Assembly (NCBI GenBank): GCA_009785345.1
Contig: WQWL01000004.1
Coordinates: 22,693-86,692 of the forward strand
From: Oscillospiraceae bacterium
GTDB lineage: Bacteria > Bacillota > Clostridia > Oscillospirales > Oscillospiraceae
Direction: 5' to 3'
DNA length: 64,000 nucleotides
Positions 9,090 to 18,323 of the stretch are shown here, piece after piece; positions within the stretch are counted from its first letter, which is position 1; every line of letters begins with the position of its first letter. Below the pieces are notes generated by a model, which ran no database searches, was not told where the DNA came from, and worked only from the letters and a program-made list of their open reading frames with translations. The translations under genes and the position numbers were made by a program.

Positions 9090-12000
9090 TTACCTGTTTA
9101 TATACCGCACCGCATTGCAGAATATTTTACTATCCTTCACACTGGTCACATTTGCATAGAGACCCTTGCTCATATTTTCTACAAGTCCGACCCTGCCTAG
9201 TATCAATCCATTTTCGCTTATCATTGACTCGACAGAACCGGAGCCATCATCGTTGATATATTGAGAAGTAATTTGTCCCTTTGTGCAATACTCGTTGAAC
9301 AGCTCATCAGACATATGTACGACATTATCTTTTCCTGAAACAGGCACTGTTTCAATTTTACCGCCCATGTTAACAAGCCATGGTGATTTGGCATTTTCTG
9401 CAATCTTTACAGACTTTAGCGTGCAGTAGTGTGCATTTGTTGGGTTTGTTGTGAGAACAACATTTCCGCATTCATCATCTTGAACCAGTCCTGTTTGTAT
9501 TAATCCGACTTTCAAAAGTGCTTTGAAAGCTTCACCTGTTCCCAGAACAAGACCTTTTCGTTCGGATATCATTTTATTTATTGCATTTTTAACATCCGTT
9601 TGTCTCAAAATCATTGCAATCAGTTTGCTACTGCCGTCAGGCTCTGCACCTGCCGACATTCCTGATGGTATTGCCAGAATATCTGCATTGCTAACTGCCT
9701 TAGCTAGTTCAGCATAACTATCTTCAATTTCATTTGCAGTTAATGTGCGGAAGACTACTGTATTTACATCCGCTCCTGCTTTTGTAAATTGCTTTTCAAG
9801 CTCATATTCTCCTGTTGAGCCCGGGAAGATCGGGATAAGCACTCTCGGAGAGACCTTTGCAGTTTGTGAGTCTGCACACTTTATCTCTTCACATGAAGCT
9901 CCTGCATCACAGCATTGTGAGTTTGCATTTTTTACAGCTAATGTCGGCGAATTTTGTATCGGGAATACGCTACTGAGCGCACCTTCCCATATTGTTTGGG
10001 CTTCATCAAGAGAAATTTCAACATCATTTATTTCGATGCTACCTTTATCCGTTGTTGTTCCTAGTAAAATGAACTCTTCTCTGAGTCCTTTGCAATCTTT
10101 TGGCATAGTGTCTATTTCAAGCACCATCGTCGCATACTGTGGTGCAAACAGATCATCTGTTAATGTTTCTGCAAAACGTGGATCAAAGGCGATTCCTATA
10201 CCATTCCCAAATGCCATTTCACTTACAGTAGCTGCGATACCGCCCATGCCCACAACACTTGCAGACTTGATGCATCCGTATTCAACCAGTGTGTTTACCG
10301 TGCTCATGTTTCTCTTCAATACTTTGAAATTCGGCATGCCTGTTGAATCAATGGGTGTTTTGAGTAGATATACGTTGTTCCCGGTACCTTTGAACGCGCG
10401 AGATACAAGCTTTGTCGTATCTGCGACTGCAACTGCGAATGAGATGAGTGACGGCGGAACATTTATATCCATGAAAGTTCCGGACATACTGTCCTTGCCG
10501 CCTATAGCTGGAATCTCAAGCTCATCCTGAGCAAGAAATGCACCCATTAGTGCAGCGTATGGCTTGCCCCAACTCTCGTCACTTACCAATCTTTCAAAAT
10601 ACTCTTGGAAGCTCAAACGCACTTTGCTATAATCGCCACCCATTGCAACAATCTTCATTACAGATTCAATTACGGCATACATAGCTGCATGGAACGGACT
10701 TTGTTTTCCTAGAGATGGATTATATCCTACAGTCATCAGGGTACCGAAGTCTGTTTCACCCTCTGTAAGTGGTAAACGCATTGCTAGGCCTTGCTCCGGT
10801 GTCTTTTGGTTCACTCCGCCATATGGCATAAATACTGTGCCTCCACCTGCGGTAGAATCAAAGCGCTCTGCAATGCCTTTTTTCGAGCATACATTTAAAT
10901 CAGCCAATGTCTCCAGCCATTTGCTTTTTATTTCTTTACTATCCGTTTTCTGCTCACTCGCGTTGAAGCAAGAAACTGTTATATTTGTTCTTTGTCTTAC
11001 TCCACCGGAATTTAGGAAATCGCTGCTTACACTCAATATTTCATCGCCACGCCATTTCATACTAACATGGCCTGTATCTGTAACATCTGCAATTTTTACT
11101 GCTTCTAAGTTTTCCTTGGCAGCTTCGTCGAGAAATTTTTCAAGATCTTCTTTGGCAATTACAACTGCCATGCGCTCTTGAGATTCAGAAATTGCAAGCT
11201 CCGTACCATCGAGTCCGGGATATTTCGTCGGAACTTTATCCAAATCTATGTTCAACCCGTCGGCAAGCTCGCCTACTGCAACGCAAACGCCGCCTGCGCC
11301 AAAGTCATTACATATTTTTATCATTTTCGATACATGAGGCTTGCGGAACAATCTCACGACATTGCGCTCTACTACTGGATTGCCTTTTTGTACTTCTGCG
11401 CCGCCTTGTTCTAGTGAGTCCTCGTCATGCTCTTTGGAGGAGCCTGTTGCGCCACCGCAACCATCGCGTCCTGTTCTTCCACCAACCAGCACAACCACGT
11501 CTCCCGGAAGCGGTTTGCCTCTGACGATATTTTCTTTCTTTGCAGCAGCCACAACAGCTCCACATTCCATTCGCTTTGCCTTGAATCCGGGATCATATGC
11601 TTCAATAAGTTGCCCAAGAGCCAATCCAATACCATTTCCATATGAGCTGTAGCCTTCAGCTGCAGTTCTAGTAATTTTTCTTTGTGGCAGTTTGCCGGGC
11701 AACGTATCTTCAATTGCAGCTCTCTGATCATCGCTACCGGTTACTCGAATAGCACCGAATACATGTGCGCGCCCTGAGAGTGGGTCACGTATAGCTCCGC
11801 CCAGGCAGGTTGATGCGCCGCCAAAGGGCTCCATTTCTGTTGGATGATTATGAGTTTCATTTTTGAACATTACAATCATATCCGTTGGCTTACCATCGAC
11901 AGGCACAGTCACTTCGATGCTACAGGCATTGACTTCGTCGGACTCTTCCATATCCGCAAGAAGTCCATTTTTTCTGAGTTTTTTCATCTCCATTGTCGCA

Positions 12001-12806
12001 ATGTCCATGAGACAAAGGGGACGTGATACATCGCCATATACATATTCTTTTGCTTGTTCGTATAGACCTTCTGCACGTCTGAGTGCTTCGGTATATTCGT
12101 TTTCTTCTATTTTTATATCATCAATGATTGTCAAAAACGTACTATGTCTGCAATGGTCAGACCAGTATGTGTCGAGCACTTTCATTTCTGTGATTGTTGG
12201 GTCACGCTTTTCTTTTGCAAAATATTCTCTGCAAAGCACAAGATTGTCCAAGGCCATCGCTATGCCATATTTTTCTGCAAGTGATTTAAGTGTAGCGTCA
12301 TCTGCAGTTGCAAACCCCTTGATTTTTTCAACATCTTGTGGCTCACTATAGACTCTGGATTTTGTTGAATCTAGTGCTATTTCTCGCATTTCGAGCGGGT
12401 TTATATAATATGTCTTTATTTTTTCTAAGTCTGCTTCCGAAATATCGCCATAAAGAGCAATGATTTTGAATACATTCACTTTCGGCTCAGATTGTGGCTC
12501 GGAAATACGCAAGAGTTGAGTCGCAAAATCTTCGCGTTGATCGTATTGGTCAATCGCTGCAGTTATTGCAAACATAAAAGCAGCTCCATCGGTGTCGGGC
12601 ATTTCATTGTAGGCAATGTCCTGTCCATTTTCCGTAAAAACTGCTTGCGTTGCTTTTTCTAAGTCTTTTACACCCTCTACATCGTAGCCGTTGAATATAC
12701 GAACCCCTGTGATGTCAGACACGTTTAGTACGTCTCGTATTTCGAGAAACATGTCCCTTTCGTCAAGTCGAAACTGTTCTTTCTTTTCGACCAATATTCT
12801 TGTCAT
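9090..12806 (-). CDS. purL: Phosphoribosylformylglycinamidine (FGAM) synthase, single-chain PurL, with an altered glutaminase domain
   Basis: 1238 aa. The long PurL fuses PurS-like, PurL and PurQ-like parts and converts FGAR to FGAM with ATP and ammonia from glutamine, purine step 4. The synthase part is intact, e.g. TYWSDHCRHSTF, FKNETHNHPTEMEPFGGA and GGKDSMSGTF. The glutaminase domain starts near residue 985 (VLIPIFPGSTGEYELE). Where the family has GICNGFQAL this protein has GTGEAFKAL, so the nucleophilic Cys is missing; the GHSER His is replaced in GLVEN; and the IPGGFSAGDEPDG loop reads IPSGMSAGAEPDG. The domain therefore looks inactive, and ammonia may come from solution or another protein. 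First gene of the purine cluster; AAGGGG precedes the ATG by 7 bases. Confidence 0.95.
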   Translation of the reverse strand: MTRILVEKKEQFRLDERDMFLEIRDVLNVSDITGVRIFNGYDVEGVKDLEKATQAVFTENGQDIAYNEMPDTDGAAFMFAITAAIDQYDQREDFATQLLRISEPQSEPKVNVFKIIALYGDISEADLEKIKTYYINPLEMREIALDSTKSRVYSEPQDVEKIKGFATADDATLKSLAEKYGIAMALDNLVLCREYFAKEKRDPTITEMKVLDTYWSDHCRHSTFLTIIDDIKIEENEYTEALRRAEGLYEQAKEYVYGDVSRPLCLMDIATMEMKKLRKNGLLADMEESDEVNACSIEVTVPVDGKPTDMIVMFKNETHNHPTEMEPFGGASTCLGGAIRDPLSGRAHVFGAIRVTGSDDQRAAIEDTLPGKLPQRKITRTAAEGYSSYGNGIGLALGQLIEAYDPGFKAKRMECGAVVAAAKKENIVRGKPLPGDVVVLVGGRTGRDGCGGATGSSKEHDEDSLEQGGAEVQKGNPVVERNVVRLFRKPHVSKMIKICNDFGAGGVCVAVGELADGLNIDLDKVPTKYPGLDGTELAISESQERMAVVIAKEDLEKFLDEAAKENLEAVKIADVTDTGHVSMKWRGDEILSVSSDFLNSGGVRQRTNITVSCFNASEQKTDSKEIKSKWLETLADLNVCSKKGIAERFDSTAGGGTVFMPYGGVNQKTPEQGLAMRLPLTEGETDFGTLMTVGYNPSLGKQSPFHAAMYAVIESVMKIVAMGGDYSKVRLSFQEYFERLVSDESWGKPYAALMGAFLAQDELEIPAIGGKDSMSGTFMDINVPPSLISFAVAVADTTKLVSRAFKGTGNNVYLLKTPIDSTGMPNFKVLKRNMSTVNTLVEYGCIKSASVVGMGGIAATVSEMAFGNGIGIAFDPRFAETLTDDLFAPQYATMVLEIDTMPKDCKGLREEFILLGTTTDKGSIEINDVEISLDEAQTIWEGALSSVFPIQNSPTLAVKNANSQCCDAGASCEEIKCADSQTAKVSPRVLIPIFPGSTGEYELEKQFTKAGADVNTVVFRTLTANEIEDSYAELAKAVSNADILAIPSGMSAGAEPDGSSKLIAMILRQTDVKNAINKMISERKGLVLGTGEAFKALLKVGLIQTGLVQDDECGNVVLTTNPTNAHYCTLKSVKIAENAKSPWLVNMGGKIETVPVSGKDNVVHMSDELFNEYCTKGQITSQYINDDGSGSVESMISENGLILGRVGLVENMSKGLYANVTSVKDSKIFCNAVRYINR

Positions 12807-12818
12807 AAAAATACCCCT

Positions 12819-12847
12819 TGAACATTAATTTTTTAATGCGAACATTA
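12819..12847 (-). promoter_or_regulatory. Two PurBox-like sites in the purL leader
   Basis: On the plus strand CGAACATTA (12839-12847) equals the B. subtilis PurR PurBox core, and TGAACATTA (12819-12827) differs by one base. They are in the same orientation, 20 bp apart, which is about two helix turns. Both lie downstream of the predicted -10, so a bound regulator could block the start. As RNA the stretch can also form UUAAUG-UUCG-CAUUAA. Confidence 0.5.
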
Positions 12848-12856
12848 ACCAAGCTC

Positions 12857-12886
12857 ATGATATCACATTGCGCTAAATCGAGTCAA
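12857..12886 (-). promoter_or_regulatory. Predicted promoter of the purine operon
   Basis: On the minus strand TTGACT (12886-12881), an 18-base spacer and TATCAT (12862-12857) fit a sigma-A promoter with a start near 12850, about 45 bases before the purL ATG. Confidence 0.55.
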
Positions 12887-12909
12887 TTGTGACCTATAGA
12901 AAATGATTC

Positions 12910-12943
12910 AGCCATTGTACACAATATATTGTGTGCAATGGCT
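12910..12943. repeat. 34-bp near-perfect palindrome between DUF4129 gene and purL
   Basis: AGCCATTGTACACAATA and its inverse pair over 17 bp with one mismatch. No T run follows on either side. It may terminate or protect the upstream transcript, or be an operator near the purL promoter. Confidence 0.5.
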
Positions 12944-13005
12944 AAAGACAGTCAATATAGGAGTTTGAAATGATTGCATTTTGATTATAATAATCAATGT
13001 TGCGC

Positions 13006-14178
13006 TTATCTCTGTTTAGCACGCATTTCTTTTAACTCTGAGCGTTTGACATGCTCGCCACTATAGCGTGCTTTGTGGTATAGCTGCTTGAGTGCAACTA
13101 CATCCTCCCATTCTCCGATAGTGTCCGCCAATCTCATTGGTGTGTCACTTTTTTGTAATCGCAATTTTTCGTCCGCTACATACTCCCTTACTTTTCGCCT
13201 AAACAAGCGACGAACCACATAGTTCACTTCTAAAAACGACAGAAGATTACGTTTTCTCACCATTTTTTCAGGATTGTATGCTAATTCTTCCTCAATATCC
13301 TCATCATAGCTCCCAAACAGATTTCTAATGCGCCTAAATTGCTTACTAAACAGTATAGCACATATAATAAAACTGATTATAACAACAAAAATAATTATTG
13401 TGCTAACCAAGTTTTGCGTATTACTTCCTCTCTCTATAAAATACATGTAATCTCTCATCTCGACAGGCGGAGCATCTTCGTTAAATATATCTGCATACTC
13501 CTCATATTCTCCAGAAGCTATTTCGGGTTCATATACCATAACATCATCAGAGGTAGGAAGTACCGAATCTGACATATCAATTACAGAACTGTAAGGTCTA
13601 ACAATAAACGCAACCAAGATAATGCACAAAAAACACGCAATGGTCATCATATATCCTCGCTTGAAAACCAATGCAATAGTTTTGCTTGAAACTCCTCTAC
13701 AATAGTGAGAGTTAAAAAATCGTTCAAGCCTTTGCAATTGATTTGTCAATACTGTTGCAACCAATGCTAAAACCAGATTCCTTATAAAAATATGTATAAG
13801 CGTCGGATTTATAAATAATGTAACAACTGACATAAATAAGAACATACATACAATTACTATTATACTACCTGTTTTGCTATAGCTGTCCTGTTGATTCATC
13901 GTCAAACACAGTATTGCTACAGCAACAGCAAGCATTCCCAGAAGTAAAAACACAACGCCTATAATAGTGCCTATTATTACAGTTGGCCAGCCTACTAAAG
14001 TAAAACGACCGATACGAGTATCTATAACGTATAACGTTCCAAGCAACACAAACACAGCCAATATTATAAATAAAACGTAGAGGTCTGTTGTGAATGGCAA
14101 CATCGCTGTGAATACCAAAAGAAAAAATGGCAACCTTAACAGAAGAATAAGTAGGAGGTTTTTAAGTTTCAACATCAC
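13006..14178 (-). CDS. Membrane protein with C-terminal DUF4129-like domain
   Basis: 390 aa. The N-terminal half has about five membrane segments, then an acidic extracellular stretch (residues about 205-245), another membrane segment (LVSTIIIFVVIISFIICAIL) and a cytosolic tail of about 110 residues. The tail (DTPMRLADTIGEWEDV, LKQLYHKARYSG) resembles DUF4129, the domain that ends transglutaminase-type membrane proteins in MoxR-DUF58 operons. No transglutaminase Cys-His-Asp domain is present, so this is a reduced version. It overlaps the DUF58 gene by 4 bases (ATGA), so translation is coupled. Confidence 0.7.
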   Translation of the reverse strand: MMLKLKNLLLILLLRLPFFLLVFTAMLPFTTDLYVLFIILAVFVLLGTLYVIDTRIGRFTLVGWPTVIIGTIIGVVFLLLGMLAVAVAILCLTMNQQDSYSKTGSIIVIVCMFLFMSVVTLFINPTLIHIFIRNLVLALVATVLTNQLQRLERFFNSHYCRGVSSKTIALVFKRGYMMTIACFLCIILVAFIVRPYSSVIDMSDSVLPTSDDVMVYEPEIASGEYEEYADIFNEDAPPVEMRDYMYFIERGSNTQNLVSTIIIFVVIISFIICAILFSKQFRRIRNLFGSYDEDIEEELAYNPEKMVRKRNLLSFLEVNYVVRRLFRRKVREYVADEKLRLQKSDTPMRLADTIGEWEDVVALKQLYHKARYSGEHVKRSELKEMRAKQR

Positions 14179-15203
14179 TCTCTCACCTCTAGCTTTATAA
14201 TGTCGGTGCCTGTGATCATTTCTATTTCACGTCTTTCACCATATGAAGAAATCAAAATATAAGACTTTTCACTTGATGCTGGAACACGCTCTGAAAATGA
14301 ATGGCAGTACTTATTCAAATCAATAAATGCAAGAGCTGTGTATATCCTCTCCAAATGAACATTGCTCATTCCGCTACTTATATGCAATGGACTACCATCA
14401 GAGTCCGGACAAATCAGGCTCACAGGAATATCTTTTTTAATGCAGCTGCGACAAATAAACGCAGCAATACGAATCGCTTCTTCATGCACAAAAAGCCTAT
14501 CATATGTACGATACTCATGAATATCAAGTATAACCGTTATCTCTTGATAAATCGTAAAATCATAGACATTTGACATTAGCTCACCTATTTTGGCGGTAGC
14601 TTTCCAGTTCACTTGACGAAAACTGTCGTATGGCTGGTACTCCCTAACGCCTTTGAATGTAAACGGGTCAGGGTCAGTGAATCGCCTTACTGATACATCT
14701 CCCAACATTTTTCTGAGCGGAATCATCAATTCAGGGTAGTCAATGTATCTCGGATATACAATGAGTCCGAATGGCACAGAAATATCTTCCTGCATAAATT
14801 CGGTCATAAAAAGGTTATTACACGCAATAGTTGATTCCTTTATTGTATAATAACCACGCTTATTTAACTGTATTTTCGACCTTTTTCTAACCGTCTTATT
14901 AATACCTACAATGAAGAGCAAATTACGTAACTCTCCTCTGATAACTTCACGGTCAACGTAGCTCAATAAGATTGATGAGTAGGCAAGCTTGTAACTAACA
15001 TGCACCCAAGGTAATGGCAGTCGCTTACCATTTGTCACGCTGTCGATAAGTTCTACTGTATCACCTTCAAAAATCGCATTTTTCGAAGGTTTTGAATTGA
15101 ATGTCAAATTTTCGTTCCAGTATCGTCGGTAAACCGCTTTCTGCAACAGTATTATAGCTAATATAGTTATCAATAGAATCCCGGCAACAATAACCCCGGT
15201 CAT
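14175..15203 (-). CDS. DUF58 (VWA-like) domain protein
   Basis: 342 aa with one or two N-terminal membrane segments (VIVAGILLITILAIILL). The DUF58 signature is clear in GVREYQPYDSFRQVNWKATAKIGELM, followed by a VWA-like fold with VILDIHEYR. Such proteins are coded with MoxR AAA ATPases and are thought to work with them in assembling or maturing other complexes, but the exact target is unknown. It starts one base after the MoxR stop. Confidence 0.88.
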   Translation of the reverse strand: MTGVIVAGILLITILAIILLQKAVYRRYWNENLTFNSKPSKNAIFEGDTVELIDSVTNGKRLPLPWVHVSYKLAYSSILLSYVDREVIRGELRNLLFIVGINKTVRKRSKIQLNKRGYYTIKESTIACNNLFMTEFMQEDISVPFGLIVYPRYIDYPELMIPLRKMLGDVSVRRFTDPDPFTFKGVREYQPYDSFRQVNWKATAKIGELMSNVYDFTIYQEITVILDIHEYRTYDRLFVHEEAIRIAAFICRSCIKKDIPVSLICPDSDGSPLHISSGMSNVHLERIYTALAFIDLNKYCHSFSERVPASSEKSYILISSYGERREIEMITGTDIIKLEVRE

Positions 15204-15204
15204 C

Positions 15205-16182
15205 TTATTTGCCCTCGTAGTTTTCCGAGGGAACTGTGGTTTCTTTTATGATTTTTTCAAGCAGTTCCTCAGTGTCTCCCACCGCACCACTTCGATGAAT
15301 AATTCTGTGTATATACGCATACGGAAGTAGAGTTTGTATATCATCAGGCAAAACATATGAACGCCCACTGAGTGCTGCATATGCTCTGCAAAGCCTGGCA
15401 AGTGCAATAGCTCCACGTGTACTCACTCCCAAAATTACAGATTCAGAAGTTCGTGTTTTCTCTGTCAACTCTACAATATAGTCTAATAGTTCATCATGAA
15501 CAAAAACGTTCTTAACACTTGCTTGAATGCTTAATAATTCACTTGCTGTGCACACAGGGGTGATACTTTCAAGTGGTTGACTTGTTAGAAATCGCTTAAT
15601 AATATCTGTAGTTTCATTTGCAGACGGATAACCCAAGGTCAGGCGAATTAAGAAGCGGTCAAGTTGCGCTTCAGGCAAAGGATATGTACCATGTGTCTCG
15701 ACCGGGTTTTGTGTGGCAATAACTAAATAAGGTTCTGCTAATTTATGAGTTTCGCCGTCAATTGTGATTTGTTTTTCTTCCATACTCTCAAGCAATCCCG
15801 ACTGCGTACGCGGTGTAGCGCGATTAATTTCATCGGCGAGTAATATGTTCGTAAAGAGAGCTCCTTTGCGAAAAACGAATTCGTTCATTTTTGGATTGTA
15901 GTAATTGATTCCGGTCAGGTCTGTTGGAAGTAAGTCAGGTGTAAATTGGATACGCCCAAAATCACAATCCAGTGATTTTGCCAATGATTTAGCTAACATC
16001 GTCTTGCCCGTTCCCGGCACATCATCCAGCAAGACATGACCCTCTGCAAAAAGAGCTGATAGCACAAGATTAATCGTTGTTGATTTTCCAACAATTAATT
16101 TTTCGATATTACTCCGTATTCCGTCTGCATATCGTTTTATCTCGCTGCAATTCATTTCACTGTTTATGTTCATATTTTGCAT
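15205..16182 (-). CDS. MoxR-type AAA ATPase
   Basis: About 325 aa. Walker A is DDVPGTGKTMLAKSL and Walker B is ILLADEINRATPRTQSGLLE, with the MoxR motifs EEKQITIDGET and ATQNPVETHGTYPLPEAQLDRF. MoxR ATPases act as chaperone-like remodelling factors together with VWA partners, here the DUF58 gene. The ORF track begins at a GTG (16200); the ATG at 16182 has GGGGG 7-8 bases upstream and is preferred. Its likely promoter lies at 16220-16249. Confidence 0.92.
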   Translation of the reverse strand: MQNMNINSEMNCSEIKRYADGIRSNIEKLIVGKSTTINLVLSALFAEGHVLLDDVPGTGKTMLAKSLAKSLDCDFGRIQFTPDLLPTDLTGINYYNPKMNEFVFRKGALFTNILLADEINRATPRTQSGLLESMEEKQITIDGETHKLAEPYLVIATQNPVETHGTYPLPEAQLDRFLIRLTLGYPSANETTDIIKRFLTSQPLESITPVCTASELLSIQASVKNVFVHDELLDYIVELTEKTRTSESVILGVSTRGAIALARLCRAYAALSGRSYVLPDDIQTLLPYAYIHRIIHRSGAVGDTEELLEKIIKETTVPSENYEGK

Positions 16183-16219
16183 ATACCAGCCCCCATTCAC
16201 ATTTTTTATTTATATACTA

Positions 16220-16249
16220 ATTATGAGTGCAATCCGTTGTTGTTGTCAA
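16220..16249 (-). promoter_or_regulatory. Predicted promoter of the MoxR operon
   Basis: Minus strand TTGACA, 18-base spacer, CATAAT. The surroundings TTCTTGACAACA and ACTCATAATTAGTATA are repeated almost exactly at 18123-18168, in front of another minus-strand gene. Confidence 0.6.
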
Positions 16250-16283
16250 GAATTTTTACGGGTTAGCCAAAAATTTATGATTT

Positions 16284-17591
16284 TCATTTAGCTTCAACTA
16301 AAACAAATTTTCTGCTTTTTCCGCGCCCTACAATTTCCACTAAACCTGCGTCTGACATCTGCTTTGTCAAATTGAATGCTCGTGTTCTTTTAACATTCAA
16401 TAATGTTTGCACTTCTTCATCAGAAATTTCAATATGCTCTTTTAAATAGTCGAGTAATAGTTGCATTTGAGATGTTACAGAGTTTTTGCCTGAAGGTGCC
16501 ATGTTGCCTTTTGCATAATTCATGTTTGGTAATGTTATTTTAAACGAGTTTTGTGTTACATCAATAGTTACAGAATCAGGGCAGTTTTCGTAGAGAGCGA
16601 AAATGCGCCTTATGCCTGTTCCATATGTTTCAATAAAGTTTAGTCGTTGGAAAACTTTCGCAAGATTTTCGTTGCGTAGCTGCGAGATGCCGTTGCGAAT
16701 ATCATCTGTTGAAATGCCGGGAAGTAATCCACCTATAGAAATGAATTCCATGCATTTGTCATTCACGTTTATTAATATACTACCGGAAAATCCATAATCA
16801 CGATGAATCAACGAATTTAAGAGTGCTTCACGAACAGCATCAGTTGGATAATCCCAGTAGTCTTTACGCACCAGCCCATCAATGACAGAATGATTTTTAT
16901 TACACAGTTGAAGATAGCCAAATGCTTCTTCTAGTTGACTTAACACAGAGCCGGTAAATTCTTTACGGTCACGGAATATCGTGTTCTCTTCATCAGCAAA
17001 TACAGCAACCTTTATACTACGTGTACATTGGTCAGAGAGAAGCCATCCTAAATTTGTATATAGCTGTTGCGCATGGTTACGAATACCTAGAATATTGTAT
17101 TTATCTTGCGAAAATTCAATTTTGTTTTTGACAAAAACTTCTGTACAAAAATCAAAAGTAAGCTCCTGTTCCAACGAGCGCAATTCTTCAAAAATGTCGC
17201 CATCTGCATTTTTAATCATTTGGCGAATTTGTTCTGGTGATGCTTGAACAGATGATGAACCTTGACGTACATATACACCAGATGGCTTTATCCCCTTTGA
17301 TTTCAAATAATAGGGTTTATATGAGCCTTCGCTTATTTCTATGTGAATAACTTTATTATCTGTAAGAGTATACTTCACAAAAATTGTCACATCGGGTGCA
17401 ATCGCATCCCGAATACCGTTAGTAATACGAGTATAAGTATCATCAACATGAAGCAATGGGGCATCCTCTCCATTATTGTCTATACCAATATGCAAAGTGC
17501 CGCCATCTGTGTTTGCAAAAGCAATGACCTCTTTATAAATATCACCTAGAGCGTTGGACTTGAATTCAATTTTTTCAGTTTCGTACGGCAT
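16284..17591 (-). CDS. AlbA_2 / RecG-like ATP-binding regulator with C-terminal winged helix
   Basis: 435 aa from MPYETEKIEFKSNALGDIYK. The N-terminal EFK and FANTDGGTLHIGIDNNGE motifs define the Schlafen-like AlbA_2 domain. The middle (YPTDAVREALLNSLIHRDY, GLLPGISTDDI) is the HATPase_c_4-like part of proteins often labelled RecG-like helicases, though no helicase motifs are present. The end (LKEHIEISDEEVQTLLNVKR) looks like a winged helix. Such proteins are probable transcription regulators. The ORF track begins 61 codons earlier; AAGGAG 7 bases before the ATG at 17591 decides the start. It is separated from the MoxR operon by its own promoter region. Confidence 0.82.
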   Translation of the reverse strand: MPYETEKIEFKSNALGDIYKEVIAFANTDGGTLHIGIDNNGEDAPLLHVDDTYTRITNGIRDAIAPDVTIFVKYTLTDNKVIHIEISEGSYKPYYLKSKGIKPSGVYVRQGSSSVQASPEQIRQMIKNADGDIFEELRSLEQELTFDFCTEVFVKNKIEFSQDKYNILGIRNHAQQLYTNLGWLLSDQCTRSIKVAVFADEENTIFRDRKEFTGSVLSQLEEAFGYLQLCNKNHSVIDGLVRKDYWDYPTDAVREALLNSLIHRDYGFSGSILINVNDKCMEFISIGGLLPGISTDDIRNGISQLRNENLAKVFQRLNFIETYGTGIRRIFALYENCPDSVTIDVTQNSFKITLPNMNYAKGNMAPSGKNSVTSQMQLLLDYLKEHIEISDEEVQTLLNVKRTRAFNLTKQMSDAGLVEIVGRGKSRKFVLVEAK

Positions 17592-17704
17592 GTTCATACT
17601 CCTTGGAAATTTGGGTAATTCCAGTATAAGCAAAACAGTCACTCCTGTCAAGTGAACAAGGTGAATGTTTGTGAATGAAGTGAATGTTACTAGTTTGAAA
17701 GACT

Positions 17705-18046
17705 TCAAAATATTAGGAAGATAAGTATAACGCACATAATAATTGCATTTGACAATATACCACCTAATGCCCATAATATTTTTTGTGATTTGCTCGCTTC
17801 CATTTCATTTTTTTCGTCAATTTCATAATACCATGGGATGAAAAAAGAACCTAAAATAAAAGCGGTATTGACTGTGATTCTTTTAGTCCTGATTATCGTC
17901 TTGCCAATAGCGCCAATGGTGATTGACCAATTGTTATCGCCCCCAAAAAAGCGATACGTATACACATGACCAAGTTCATGTATGTAACAAAATACTAGAG
18001 CAAAAATCCAGAATGTAATTACATCTGCAAACACGTTTAACTCCAT
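17705..18046 (-). CDS. Small membrane protein with HELGH zinc-protease motif
   Basis: 113 aa. It holds CYIHELGHVYTYRFFGG, the HExxH zinc-binding motif of M50-like intramembrane proteases, inside a first membrane segment, then a second membrane stretch (TAFILGSFFIPWYY) and a third near the C-terminus (ALGGILSNAIIMCVILIFLIF). The usual third ligand motif NxxPxPxxDG is not seen, so it may be a minimal metalloprotease or a non-catalytic relative. A promoter lies upstream at 18130-18159. Its substrate is unknown. Confidence 0.65.
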   Translation of the reverse strand: MELNVFADVITFWIFALVFCYIHELGHVYTYRFFGGDNNWSITIGAIGKTIIRTKRITVNTAFILGSFFIPWYYEIDEKNEMEASKSQKILWALGGILSNAIIMCVILIFLIF

Positions 18047-18129
18047 AACACCTTACCCTTTTTTCTCAGCATTAGTAGAGATATACAATGAGTCTATCAA
18101 TAAAACGGAGGACGCTATATTGTATACTA

Positions 18130-18159
18130 ATTATGAGTGTAAGTACTTCCTGTTGTCAA
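18130..18159 (-). promoter_or_regulatory. Predicted promoter of the HELGH gene
   Basis: Minus strand TTGACA, 18-base spacer, CATAAT, with the same flanks as the MoxR promoter at 16220-16249. Confidence 0.6.
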
Positions 18160-18323
18160 GAATTTTATGAATGATTAATGTCGTTGATAACTTGTTCTAT
18201 TCGTTATGTGGTGATGAACATTAAATTTCTCGGGAAATAATGACATAATTTCGAAACGCAATTTGCTGATTGAACACGAATGACAAATACAGAAAGATGT
18301 TTTGACCTATCAACAAAATCCCT

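Noticed and set aside
9745-10530. 261-aa plus-strand ORF inside purL
   Set aside because: Shadow of purL, which is conserved over the whole length on the other strand.
12807-13005. Purine (guanine) riboswitch before purL
   Set aside because: No matching three-stem aptamer with its conserved loop sequences; PurBox-like sites are present instead.
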